Source: Phoronis australis
Lineage: Eukaryota; Phoronida; Phoronidae
Direction: 5' to 3'
Assembly (NCBI GenBank): GCA_002633005.1
Contig: NMRA01000109.1
Span: 230,256-294,255, forward strand
DNA: 64,000 nt
Positions 34,601 through 43,600 of this stretch are shown piece by piece. Position 1 is the first letter of the stretch. Every line of letters starts with the position of its first letter. The notes beneath the pieces are model-generated. The model worked only from the letters and a program-made list of their open reading frames with translations. It ran no database searches and was not told the DNA's origin. Made by a program: the position numbers and the translations under genes.

Positions 34601-36375
34601 GCTTAAATATGTTTAGCCTTTCATCTTAAGGTGTCCCATTTCGGACAGAACCCTCGCTAAGTGGAGCAGTTTGAAAGAAGCGTCCCTTTGTTCCTTTATA
34701 CATGTAAATTCAACACTGCCACGTATTCAACAAGGAAATTTAGTTTCCAAATTCACCAAAAAACACAAAACATTTGTGACCAACACAGCGGTATCTAGAC
34801 ATTCGACCCAAACAACCATAAATGTGAAGAAAGTACAATAGGATTGACCGCTTTCGAAAGGGTAGAATTTTGAAGAACATGAAGACCACTGTGAATTATA
34901 CAGAAAGGACTATTTCCGATGGCTATTTATAAAACAAATTACAGTTTCCCATGGCTTCACAGGTTTTAACTTAAAAGTATCTCCTTTGAAGATGGTTACT
35001 ATGAAGTCTCGCTTGTAAGGAATTCCCACTGCGGAATCGGCTGTCTAGTCAACTATTTGTGATGACCGTGTACATGTCGAAAGGTAATACTCAAAGAACT
35101 CTCGCAATCATAAACCATAATTTCTGGGGTTTTCTTTTTCAATGGACTTTAAAATTACCCCGTGAACCGTTATATGTACCCCTGAAGTGAGCAAAAATAC
35201 ACCTTACGTAATACAAATGTCCAATCTCCCATATTATCCCGGTTACCCGTCAAAAATCTGAAAGCATGCTTGTGGAAGTTGCTTATAACATTCCGTTTTA
35301 ATAAAAAAATTCGTTGGTTTCTGATTTACTTGTTTTTTGTGTATCTACACAAATTCATAGATTCATACATCATCATATTGCAAGCTAATGTTGTAAGAAT
35401 TATATAACTTAATTGCAGCCTGAAGTTGGATAAACTCTATAATCCTATCCCCTAATAATAAAGTACACTTACACGATTTGTGCGTGACATAAAGGTTAAA
35501 AAGATCGATTTGTTACCACACATTATTTGTAAGAATGCTGCTGATTTATCACCAGGCAGGAAGACATGAGAAAAACTTTGCTTAGCGTTGTCATCGTAAG
35601 TCGATGAGTTTGGATACTTGCGTAAATACCTGACAAGTCGACATGACGAATCCACGGTAGTCCTGCCCAATCCAAACACCGTCATTGTCGATGCTCAACA
35701 GTTGTTATGAGGAGCTGATGAGGAAACTACAAAATACAACATTGCAGTCAATAGTTCACTGCCTCCCAGGGACGCTTTTATAAGAAATGTAAAAAGCAAC
35801 GACTTATGTCACCAGTGCTCTCGTCATATTTCAGTTGTAGACTACTGTGATGATATCTAGTTTGATCACTACGAAACTGATTTTACCATGTTAGCTGACC
35901 ATCCTGATGACGTCATTAGATTACTCGCTGGCCGACAGTGACGTAATCATTATGGATGTGGAGACCAAGCGGTAACAGAAATGTTTAGGATATTGAGCAT
36001 TTGAAGAGATTTTAAGTGGTAAAAGCACCGGTCTTGGTGTAAGCGAGTGTCTGACAGACAGGGGTGAGAACTGGCGATTTGTAATTAAGAACTTTTTTAA
36101 GTAAATGTAAGAGAAGTTGAACGTTGTGATATCCTCAAATATTGGAACAGAAACATTGTTAATTTTGTCAATGGTATGACAAGAGTTGAAATTGTTATAA
36201 CTGGAGAATTTTTTACTTTCTAGTTATCGTTTTGAGTGTTTTGCCCGTGGTCATCATCCTTATGATTGTCGTCGCTGGGTGCGTACTGACCAGGGTTAAG
36301 AAACACCCCGAGAACGAAAACGAGGCAGCGACGAAACAGGAAGCACAGAAAGACCCCTCTGCTGACTCGAGCTAA
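22349..36375 (+). CDS. Gene 1: kringle single-pass membrane protein (partial model)
   Basis: I assemble three to four exons: kringle (22349-22633), an optional 12-nt exon (23980-23991), a charged stalk (33280-33369) and transmembrane plus tail (36224-36375, stop TAA at 36373). Every junction has AG/GT and phase 1, so the frame is kept with or without the micro-exon. The product is an extracellular kringle, a roughly 30-residue Lys/Glu/Pro stalk, one membrane helix and a 30-residue acidic/Gln tail: a type I surface protein. Kringles bind proteins or ligands and are not enzymes. Kremen has kringle-WSC-CUB before its membrane segment; no WSC or CUB lies between these exons, so this is not Kremen as modelled. 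The signal-peptide exon(s) upstream were not found. Introns are 10.6 kb and 2.9 kb. Confidence 0.7.
23980..23991 (+). CDS. Candidate 12-nt micro-exon (gene 1)
   Basis: A polypyrimidine tract and acceptor (TTTAAATTTCAG, ending 23979) are followed after exactly 12 bases by a strong donor GTAAGT at 23992. The 12 bases would add four residues (Ile-His-Ala-Asp) and enter and leave in phase 1, matching the flanking exons. Such a match can arise by chance in a 10.6 kb intron, so this is an inference. Confidence 0.3.
24220..25010. mobile_element. Fold-back element with inverted 16-bp repeat arrays
   Basis: The right end (24945-25008) is four tandem copies of a 16-bp unit, TTCGGAGTAGTGAACC with small changes. 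The left end (24220-24320) carries the same unit in the opposite orientation, about four to six degenerate copies (GGTTCTCTACTCCGAA and so on). About 620 bp separates them and has no recognised gene. Inverted arrays of short direct repeats are characteristic of fold-back or subterminal-repeat DNA transposons. No target duplication was identified. Confidence 0.55.
28771..29112. mobile_element. hAT-like non-autonomous element (candidate)
   Basis: The right end, read on the minus strand, is GCAGTGGCGGATCTAAG, a style of terminus frequent in hAT elements; the left end contains GCGCGGATTTAGGGGGG. Both ends lead into long G or C runs. The match between the two ends is limited to about GCGGATYTARG, and no 8-bp duplication is visible, so the boundaries are approximate. 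The 162-codon minus ORF across it (28512-29000) looks accidental. Confidence 0.35.
30157..30760 (+). mobile_element. Candidate solo LTR or stand-alone promoter segment
   Basis: The segment starts at TGTCAGAATTTAG and carries upstream heat-shock-type elements, a TATA box, an initiator and an AATAAA (about 30731-30736) in the order expected of U3-R-U5 in an LTR. No second LTR, primer-binding site or pol was found nearby, and no TG...CA end pair with a 5-bp duplication could be fixed. It could therefore be a solo LTR or a non-mobile promoter inside the gene 1 intron. Confidence 0.35.
30279..30464 (+). promoter_or_regulatory. Heat-shock elements with TATA box and initiator
   Basis: Three inverted-repeat heat-shock elements are readable: GAAcaTTCtaGAA (30279-30291), TTCcgGAAagTTC (30369-30381) and TTCtaGAA (30408-30415). 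A TATATA at 30431 follows about 16 bp after the last. A TCAGTT initiator begins at 30459, about 29 bp from the TATA box, which is canonical spacing. nGAAnnTTCn is the binding site of trimeric heat-shock factor. That the elements work is inference. Confidence 0.55.
32849..33246. repeat. Degenerate ATGGTGATG minisatellite
   Basis: About 400 bp are built from variants of ATGGTGATGATG and GATGACGTTGCTATGG. Units about 30-45 bp long (GTTGCTATGGTGATGATC-like) can be seen but are eroded. The array ends some 30 bp before the stalk exon of gene 1. Confidence 0.75.
33280..33369 (+). CDS. Stalk exon (gene 1)
   Basis: The acceptor is TTGCATAG ending at 33279 and the donor is GTAATG at 33370. The exon is 90 nt, phase 1 at both ends. 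It encodes a highly charged, Lys/Glu/Pro-rich segment (VVPKKPEKDKEVKVEVPPK, then TEDDGVDP) with no Cys. This composition fits an extended juxtamembrane stalk between the kringle and the membrane helix. It has no recognisable fold. Confidence 0.6.
33370..36223 (+). other. Gene 1 last intron
   Basis: This 2.85 kb intron contains the inverted, uninterrupted copy of the 1.4 kb repeat (33933-35335). Nothing else was recognised. The minus ORF at 35452-35685 has no family features. Confidence 0.55.
33933..35335 (-). repeat. 1.4 kb dispersed repeat, uninterrupted copy
   Basis: This is the inverted sibling of 9693-14354. It starts at CAGGGCCGTAGGAAGCGG and matches the left copy in order through three blocks, except for the 3.2 kb piggyBac insertion, which is absent. 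It supplies the empty site used to define that insertion. No coding potential was recognised. Confidence 0.75.
36224..36375 (+). CDS. Transmembrane and cytoplasmic tail exon (gene 1)
   Basis: The acceptor is TACTTTCTAG ending at 36223; reading in phase 1 gives a hydrophobic helix of about 21 residues (VIVLSVLPVVIILMIVVAGC, then VL), a basic stop-transfer (TRVKK), and a short tail rich in Glu, Asn, Gln and Lys ending ...PSADSS before TAA at 36373. This is a textbook single-pass membrane anchor with the tail inside. No signalling motif stands out in the tail. Confidence 0.8.
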
Positions 36376-37121
36376 TTAACCGTTGCTGACGAGAACTCCT
36401 GATGTAACCAAGACAAACGTGAAACAAAAAACCGTTACTAAACGAGTAGAGAATCAGGATGATATGTTTTATTGGCACAAAGAAAACAAAGTTTAGACGA
36501 ATGAAAGCATGTACAACCGCAACGTATGTAAATATATCGTTTGATATAAATTTTGCAATTTTTTGGCTACTCGGTGTAGCTTTTCATTACCTGAATTTGT
36601 TCTCCTCACATGCCTCTTTCGTGGCATTTAGCATAGATGAAACAAGACACGTTTCATACCTTGACAAGTTGTTCTATGAAGAACATAATGCAGATGGAAG
36701 TAAAATTCCCTATGCGACTTCGTTTCGGCTATGACAACATGCGATATCTGAACCGTAAACTATAATTTTGGGTGAAGGGTTCAATCTTTGTAGTCGAAAT
36801 CAAACAAAAAAGTATTTTAAACATATTTCGGTCTACTTTTCAGTAACTCAATATAAGTGCCTATTCTCCGCTTGAGTACACTATGATTTAGCTGAGTGGT
36901 TGTGTAATCATTGATGACTCACACGTCACGACCTCAGTCTTACTCCGAGATTATGTGCATCTAGTGGCCACGTGTTACAAGCGGAAAATACAATATCTCA
37001 TTGGCTTTCATTTTTCAAGAACCATTATTGTTGGTATCGTGCGTCTTCTTTTAGTTCATTACAGGAAGCATTTTTCCTATACATGTATTAATGAATGCTG
37101 TAGTCACGCTACAAGTAAGTG
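36376..37121 (+). other. 3' flank of gene 1
   Basis: This AT-rich sequence after the gene 1 stop should contain its 3' UTR. I see no canonical AATAAA or ATTAAA polyadenylation signal before the Copia element begins at 37122. Confidence 0.45.
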
Positions 37122-37126
37122 GACTG

Positions 37127-37356
37127 TGATAACTCCATTGGAATGTGTTTATGTCCTGTATTTACATAATATTCTATCCTGTTGTTGTTTGTAGTTTACT
37201 GGTTCCTGTTTTGTAGTCAATACTGTATTAGTCATATATTCCTACAACCTAATGACTTGATGTACATTTCTGTATATATTCTATTATTTGTTGATATCAA
37301 TACAGTTTTAGTTGGACAGCAAACCGGTCAGAATCTGTTTTATTCACGGCATTTCA
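37127..37356 (+). repeat. 5' LTR of the Copia element
   Basis: Starts TGATAACTCC and ends ATTTCA; 230 bp, the same length as the 3' LTR. Includes TGGAATGTGTTTATG and a long T-rich middle. Confidence 0.9.
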
Positions 37357-37374
37357 TGGTAGCAGAACAAGGTT
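37357..37374 (+). other. Copia primer-binding site
   Basis: TGGTAGCAGAACAAGG begins immediately after the LTR end and resembles the initiator-Met tRNA 3' end used by many Copia elements to prime reverse transcription. Confidence 0.7.
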
Positions 37375-37377
37375 AAA

Positions 37378-38058
37378 ATGTCTTCAATTGTTAGCTACAA
37401 GAACCCCCTAGGTTTGGGGAAAACTGTCGGGAGTGGAAGCAAGAGATAGAACTGTGAAAGATTTGCTTTGTAAAAAACACGGCCTAGCGGTGAGTTTAAC
37501 TCTCACAGGGAGAGCGCGGGAAACTGCACTGCAACTGGAGGCCAAGGTCCTGGAGAAAAAGGACGGTCTAATAAAACTAGTGGAAGAACTAGGTCTATCT
37601 TAAGGAGAGCAAGGACTATGCTTATGAGGCATACAAAAATGTTTACACCTTTATGCATAAGAACGGTGAGCCAATTAGTGATTTTATTTGTGACTTTGAC
37701 GCCTTAAATAGGAAGTGTCACAAATATGACATGTTTTTGCCAGATGCTGTTCTTGCCTTCAAGCTTCTGGATGGGGCAAATCTTAGCAAAATCCAGAAGC
37801 AAATGACACTAACGGCTTGTACGGACTTAACGTATGGAAGTATGAAATCGGCACTTCCGCGAATGCAATATAATGTTAAAAGTGATGCATCAGAGGACGT
37901 TGCGTTAAAAGAGAAGGTCCTCTATGGGAAGTGGAGGAGAGCTCCACACAGCCAAAACAGATATGGCACATAGGGAACGAACCCATAAAACAAGTATAGC
38001 CGAAGAACACACTGTAGGATCTGCAATTCTGTGTTTCATAGGGGTAAAGACTGCCCAG
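37378..38058 (+). pseudogene. Copia gag with CCHC zinc knuckle, frameshifted
   Basis: Gag would form the particle and bind RNA. An ATG at 37378 opens a frame that stops within about 20 codons; the conserved WKQEIEL lies in another frame. Downstream pieces include GLAVSLTLTGRARETALQLE (37490-37550) and the 37653-37973 frame, with the family-typical FICDFDALNRKCHKYDMFLP and DAVLAFKLLDGANLS. The zinc knuckle CRICNSVFHRGKDC (38013-38054) has C-x2-C-x4-H-x4-C spacing. At least three frameshifts or stops interrupt it. Confidence 0.85.
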
Positions 38059-38438
38059 AGAAGAAACAAAATCACGTTGATTGGTCACTGGACAATAACA
38101 TTGTTTTGCTGACAGAAACCATGAACTATGCTATTCTTGACACGGGGTGTTCAAGAACATTATATGGGCAAAAATTGCTGGACACCTATCTTGAGAGTCC
38201 ACCTGAAGTTGAAGTCAAGACAGTTCCCAGTAAGAGATCGTTCAAATTTGGCTTTGGGAAGAATATCGCGTCAACCAAGGCAGTAACGTTGCCAGCGCAG
38301 ACTGAGGACACTGTATGCGAAATTAAATTCGAGGTAGTTCCTGTTGACGTTCCACTACTGCTGAGCAATGAAAGTCTAAAAAGGGCAAACACAAAAATTG
38401 ACCTAAAGGAGAACCGAGGCATGGGCCTTAAAGGCTAA
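38031..38438 (+). pseudogene. Copia aspartic protease fragment
   Basis: The frame contains AILDTGCSRTLYG, the retropepsin active-site DTG, followed about 80 residues later by PLLLSNESLKRANTKIDLKE, the end of the protease region in this family. The protease would cleave the polyprotein. It is cut off where the integrase core should begin. Confidence 0.85.
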
Positions 38439-38479
38439 AAATCCATTGCACAATTCAGCTGGTTTTCGGGAGGAATCCA

Positions 38480-38830
38480 AATTTGCCATCAGTTTTAACT
38501 GATAATCTCCCTGTATTTAGAGGGCACGACCATGAGTGAAAAACTTGGTAATCACATCAATGCGATGTATGCAGCAAGAGATGCTTTTGCTAAAGCGGAA
38601 AGTTCTGAAAAGATAAGAAGAGTATTAAAGAAACAAACACGATCAGTCACTAATTCTTGTGATACTGGGATAGAGACCTGGTTTTTTCCGAATGGAAGGG
38701 TCCTAGCGTTATTATTGGAAGAGACGATCTACTGTTATTGTCAAACATGGGTCATAAATATATCTCCACGAAATGGGTGTGTACTCTTAAAAACACAGAG
38801 AATGGGGCGGTTTCAAAAGCCCGATTAGGT
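38480..38830 (+). pseudogene. Copia integrase C-terminal remnant and start of RT
   Basis: LPSVLTDNLPVFRG and, in the frame from 38532, HINAMYAARDAFAKAESSEK are the region C-terminal to the integrase core in Copia polyproteins. Near 38760 the reading KWVCTLKNTENGAVSKARL starts the reverse transcriptase. The catalytic integrase core that should precede this is absent. Confidence 0.75.
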
Positions 38831-38849
38831 GCTAGAGGGTTTGAAGAAT

Positions 38850-39330
38850 TTTAAAATTACATTCAAAAAGATTCATCAACATGTGCACATGAGTCATTGT
38901 GCTTGATTGTTTTAATTTTAGCCATGAAAAACTGGAAAATGAATTCAATGGACATTAAGACAGCATTTGTGCAGGAAAATCCTATTGAAAGAGAAATATA
39001 TATCAGATCCACCAAAGAAGAAAATGCGAACAGTAAATTATGGCGATTGGAAAAATGCGTATGTGGCCTAAGCGACGCTTCACTTAATTGGTATTTTCGG
39101 GTGAAATCAGTCACGTTAGAAAACGGGGGGAAGATGTCAAAGGTGGACGCTGTTGTATTTTACTGGATGAACGATAAAAATGAGGTCTATGGAATACTCG
39201 CATGTCATGTTGATGATTTGTATGGGGAGGTACAGAGGAGTTTGAGAATATTATTTCCAGAATTAGATCAACTTTTAAGGTTGGCAAAGAGAATAGTGAT
39301 GCATTCAAATACTGTGGGATAGAATTGCAA
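38850..39330 (+). pseudogene. Copia reverse transcriptase, decayed
   Basis: Recognisable blocks are MDIKTAFVQENPIEREIYIR, LWRLEKCVCGLSDASLNWYF and the catalytic CHVDD (Copia consensus YVDD) at about 39205. These are the RNA-dependent DNA polymerase motifs. A stop precedes the segment at about 38852, and a frameshift follows the VDD box. Confidence 0.9.
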
Positions 39331-39639
39331 TGCACTGGTGATAATAAGATATATTTGCATCAGAATAAATATACAGATGATTTGTTGCAAATTGATGTTA
39401 GTGCTAATGGAGCTAGTGAACAGGATTCTGTGTTGACTGAGAATGAGAAGCATGCTCTTACTGTATGTCCAAAGGTGGGCAATTGTTGTGGTTAGCACAC
39501 CAAAGTAGACCAGATTGACTGTTTGATGTTAGTGTTGTGGCAAACAATATTAAATTTTGTAGTGTAAAAGACATGCTAATGGTAAACAAGATTATTGACA
39601 AGGCGTAATCAACAAATATCTCTCTGAAATATCAATCCT

Positions 39640-40154
39640 TAGGACGGGCCAGTGGCTTGTGCTCGGCTTTGTTCAGTGATGCTACCTTGGGCAATTTTCC
39701 TGACGGTGAAAGTCAAGGGGGTTATTTCGTTGGTTTGATGAACAAGTCTTGGAAAATCACACTTATTTGTTGGAATTCTAAGAAAATCAGACGGGTAGTT
39801 AGAAGTACATTGGCAGCTGAAACATTAGCCATGGCAGAAGGCACTGATGTGTCTCTCTTCATAATGACACTTTTATGTGAATTGACGTGTGGGACACCAG
39901 ATTCAACTGCTGTACAACTGGTATGTTTTACTGATACTAAATCATTACTTGAGGCAATTAAGTCAGAAAAGTTTCTAACATAGAAAAGGCTTCGAATGGA
40001 AATCAGTGGTATAAAGGAACTCCTTGAAAACAAACAGATTACAGAAATTAAATGGAGTGATTCTAAATCTCAAGTAGCTGATTGTCTTACAAAACGTGGA
40101 GCATCCTCTCTTGTGCTGGGAAAAGTGTTAGAGACAGGCATGTTAGAGTTGTAG
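39640..40154 (+). pseudogene. Copia RNase H and pol C-terminus
   Basis: SDATLGNFPDGESQGGYFVG, then STLAAETLAMAEGTD and CFTDTKSLLEAI, are the RNase H active-site blocks that degrade RNA in the RNA/DNA hybrid. After an in-frame stop at about 39981, KRLRMEISGIKELLENKQIT and SQVADCLTKRGAS follow. The frame ends LETGMLEL-stop at 40152-40154, and this last segment forms the first unit of the tandem repeat that follows. Confidence 0.88.
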
Positions 40155-40365
40155 TTAGAGACAGGCATGTTAGAGTTGTACTTAGAGACAGGCATGTTAG
40201 AATTGTAGTTAGAGACAGGCATGCTAGAATTGTAGTTAGAGACAGGCATGTTAGAATTGTATTTAGAGACAGGCATGTTAGTATTGTAGTTAGAGACAGG
40301 TATCTTAGAATTGTAGTCAGAACATTAATTGTATACATGTTAGAGACAGGCATGTTAGAATTTTA
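40128..40365 (+). repeat. 27-bp tandem repeat at the pol terminus
   Basis: Seven head-to-tail 27-bp units (40128-40316), each beginning TTAGAGACAGGCATGTTAG, plus one more at 40339-40365. The first unit contains the last codons and stop of pol. Units differ by one to three bases. It is a nine-codon unit, so every copy keeps the same reading frame. Confidence 0.92.
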
Positions 40366-40456
40366 GATAGAACATTTATTGTTATGCATGTAAGTAAAAC
40401 TATATTATATAGTTTTTGATATACGGACTATCTTAAGGAAAAGAAAGAGTGGAATT

Positions 40457-40686
40457 TGAAAACTATATTGGAATGTGTTTATATCCTGTAGTTACATAAT
40501 ATTCTATCTTCTTGTTGTTTGTGGTTTACTGGTTCCTGTTTTGTAGCCAGTACTGTATTAGCCATATATTCCTAGAAGCTATTGACTTCCTGTACATTTC
40601 TGTATATATTTTATTATTTGCTGATATCAATACACTTTTAGTCCGATAGCCAACTGGGCGCAATCTGTTCTACTCACGACTTTTCA
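40457..40686 (+). repeat. 3' LTR of the Copia element
   Basis: Starts TGAAAACTATATTGG and ends TTTTCA; 230 bp. A purine-rich tract (GGAAAAGAAAGAGTGGAATT) lies directly before it and can serve as the plus-strand primer. Followed by GACTG. Confidence 0.9.
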
Positions 40687-40691
40687 GACTG

Positions 40692-43600
40692 AATAGCTCT
40701 AGGCTAGCCTAGACTCTAACAACGGCGACAGGACAGATATATCATTTGACTTAGAAATTCAAGACTCTTCATCAGTTATTAAAAGTGACGCAGACAAAGG
40801 AGTTAGGACTACTGAATTTCACCTGTGGGCACAATAAAAAGCTCTGTCTATACTGTTCAAAAACAAGTACTGTTGTTACATTTTCATGATACATGCATGG
40901 TCACTCAGTTTGTGAATATCCTTAAAGGAGAACCAGTAACTTGCACTGCAGGGTACTATATTAAAATAACAACTGTTCTGTCAAGTGTTGCTAACTGGTT
41001 CGAGAATCAGATATCCATGAAATTGACTATTACCTCCAAAATACTATATTGATAACTTCAAATTCAAACAAAGTAGTAGTAGTAGTACTCACCGGATCCA
41101 ACAGCAATGAACACATGAATTGACATTGTTGAGTTCCAGTGGAAGTAAGTTGACTTTAGACAATTCAACCAGCATCCCAACTTCAGGCTTGGCACTCAAG
41201 TCACTATTAATGAAATGGTTGTTTGCGCAGTCTAGTGGTTTCCACAGAATTCCAAGATGAGCCCGGTGTCTTGCCCTTGCTTTTGACGCAGTCACACAGG
41301 TGTGACACAGGTCCGGTAAACACGCATTTGTACATTGTCCGACTCTCGCCAAAACGAGTTGCAGCACTGTGTGTAGGTGTGGTGACTTGGTACTCCCTTT
41401 GTGCTGCATCAAGATTTCGCACATGTGCAGAGGACATTCTTTTAAGTCCCACGCACTTCATCATACTCCATCATAGCAGTTAACACTGCAAGTCAGGATC
41501 ATCAGCCATTTTGCCACAACTAAAGTGACACCTATTCTTTGACACTGGATTCACGAAAAACGGACAATTTTAATGAAAATGGAAAAAATACCTTTAAAAA
41601 TGCGCCTGGCTTAATGACACTAAACTAAATATTAATAAACCATCTTTTGAATCAAACCTACAGGTGTCGGTAGGTGAAGGTAATTTCCACTCATATGGTA
41701 GTCACAATCTTGAGATTCCTATAGGTAAATGTTCCGCGGCAGATTTCATTGCACCAATCAACAGCACTAAGATAGAAACGGCTTGTGTAAAAGTCTGGTG
41801 CTGATCAGTGTTGTGCCAGTTAAGATATACAGGCTCAAAGTGTGGCGAAATTGCAGTGCTTTGTTAACTTCTGACCCTTCTATACTTTATGCCTGAATTT
41901 TTTAACTTGGTGGCATAGTTAATAAGTATTGTTTAACGTGTTTGTGAAGCCGAAGGTCTGCTTTTGTTTAAAAATTACAAACAGTGATCTTGTGCACAGG
42001 GATTTTGAAGAACCAATCTAAAAATAGCAGGAGAAGCATTTGAAAGAATTGTACTGGTTGCCCGCCTGTGGAGGTCTTATACTGTAGGTTGGGACATACC
42101 ATATTATCAATACAATATGGTTGGGAATTGGTTGAACCACCATGGATATGAACACTCTTACGAACACAACTTGTGAGTACTAGCAATTTAAGAGAAAACT
42201 TAATGACCCAAGAGTTTCACTTGATGACACTAATGTTTGTGACTCACATTCACTTTTGAATGAAAAACAGTGATTATGAAATGGTTGATTATGAAAGGTA
42301 TAGTTCAAAATCACTTTTGCATGTTGAATGAATGCACCCTTTGACCCAATTCAGGTCATTCCGGTGCATTTTACCTCAAAACATTATAATCTTATAATCA
42401 GTAAAATTCCATTTATCATCTTATCAAACACAATGAATGTGATTGATATTCGATGTAGGAGTAATAGCAATCTGAAATGGAAGAACAAAAAAGAATAAAA
42501 ATACTAAGATAAAATACGTAGAACAGTGAGGCACTGCGCCAACATGCGCATAGTAATAAAAAGATAAAATACCTATAATTAGTAAAACTGCGCAAACACG
42601 AGTAGAGTAATTAGAAGGAAACCATAGACATCTTAATACCATAGACTGGGGGCACGCACTACTGCAGCTGACAACTTGACGGTATATAGGAGAGTGTCAC
42701 TAGTCACGTGACACAGCCGATTGCCATGTAAACAAATGAAGTAAATTGAACTTTAAAAAGATCAATATCTAACAAATAAAAACGCCGAAGAGTGTGATTT
42801 TTACCGAAAACATAAAAAACATGTGATGTAGCACTTACAGTCGTTCTTTAAGAGTTAATCAGTCGATAGGGAAAATATCAAACTATTAGAAGATCGCAAC
42901 CAGTGGCAAATTCTCGTGTGGCCTGAGCGGCTGTACGCCTGTCAATCCACTAAGAGTATTTTTATTTTTTTTCAAGAGAAACCAATTAGATTGCGCAAAT
43001 TTATCAATTAATTATATCCAATTACATTAATCATATGCAATTACATTATAACCAAGAGACGTGCCGCTCACTTGGGACGTATCTTCGTGGTGCCCCAATA
43101 AGCCTTTTTAAAGAGTGGTGAACAACGACTCCGGGTAACTTTGTAAAATTAAAATATGACCGGATCGCTTTTAATGGGATCTAAATTTGATGCGAACTAC
43201 TGTGAAAATTCATCTCATTAGGGTCACATAAGAATGATAGACTTTTAAAATTCATTAGGGCGTTCAGTACAGCGGTTGTGAGCGCTGTGAACAGCCGAGC
43301 ATAGTTTTTGTCTAGTACGACAAGATGCAGATAAATTATCTACCAGACTTATGACCGCTCGCATGTGAACACAGTCAAACTCACTACGATGGTACGATCG
43401 GACAGAATAGATTGTCATAACTTCGATTGTAGTTGGGCGAATTTGGTGATTCAGAAAGGTCATTGATTTGTGTTCAAACATTTCATAACAGCCCAGTGAG
43501 GATAAATGTTACGATCTAATCGGAGATTAGAGCAATTATCGAACCCTTGAACCCTAATTGCTTGAATGGACTTGATCAGTAGCCAGTATGATATTGGCTA

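Larger units (their letters stand above)
37127..40686 (+). mobile_element. Copia-type LTR retrotransposon, internally deleted
   Basis: This 3560-bp element has two 230-bp LTRs and a perfect 5-bp target duplication GACTG (37122-37126 and 40687-40691). Internal order is gag, CCHC knuckle, protease, integrase tail, reverse transcriptase, RNase H, the Ty1/copia order with integrase before polymerase. The integrase catalytic core is absent: protease sequence at about 38430 is followed within 100 bp by the integrase C-terminal region. Frameshifts and stops break gag and pol. The LTRs differ from each other at many positions, so insertion is not recent. Confidence 0.92.

Noticed and set aside
40128-40365. 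Regular 27-bp repeats as a CRISPR array
   Set aside because: Units are directly adjacent with no spacers, lie at the end of a Copia pol gene, and the genome is eukaryotic.
40070-40366. Repetitive ORFs on both strands over the 27-bp array
   Set aside because: They are translations of the tandem repeat in non-pol frames.
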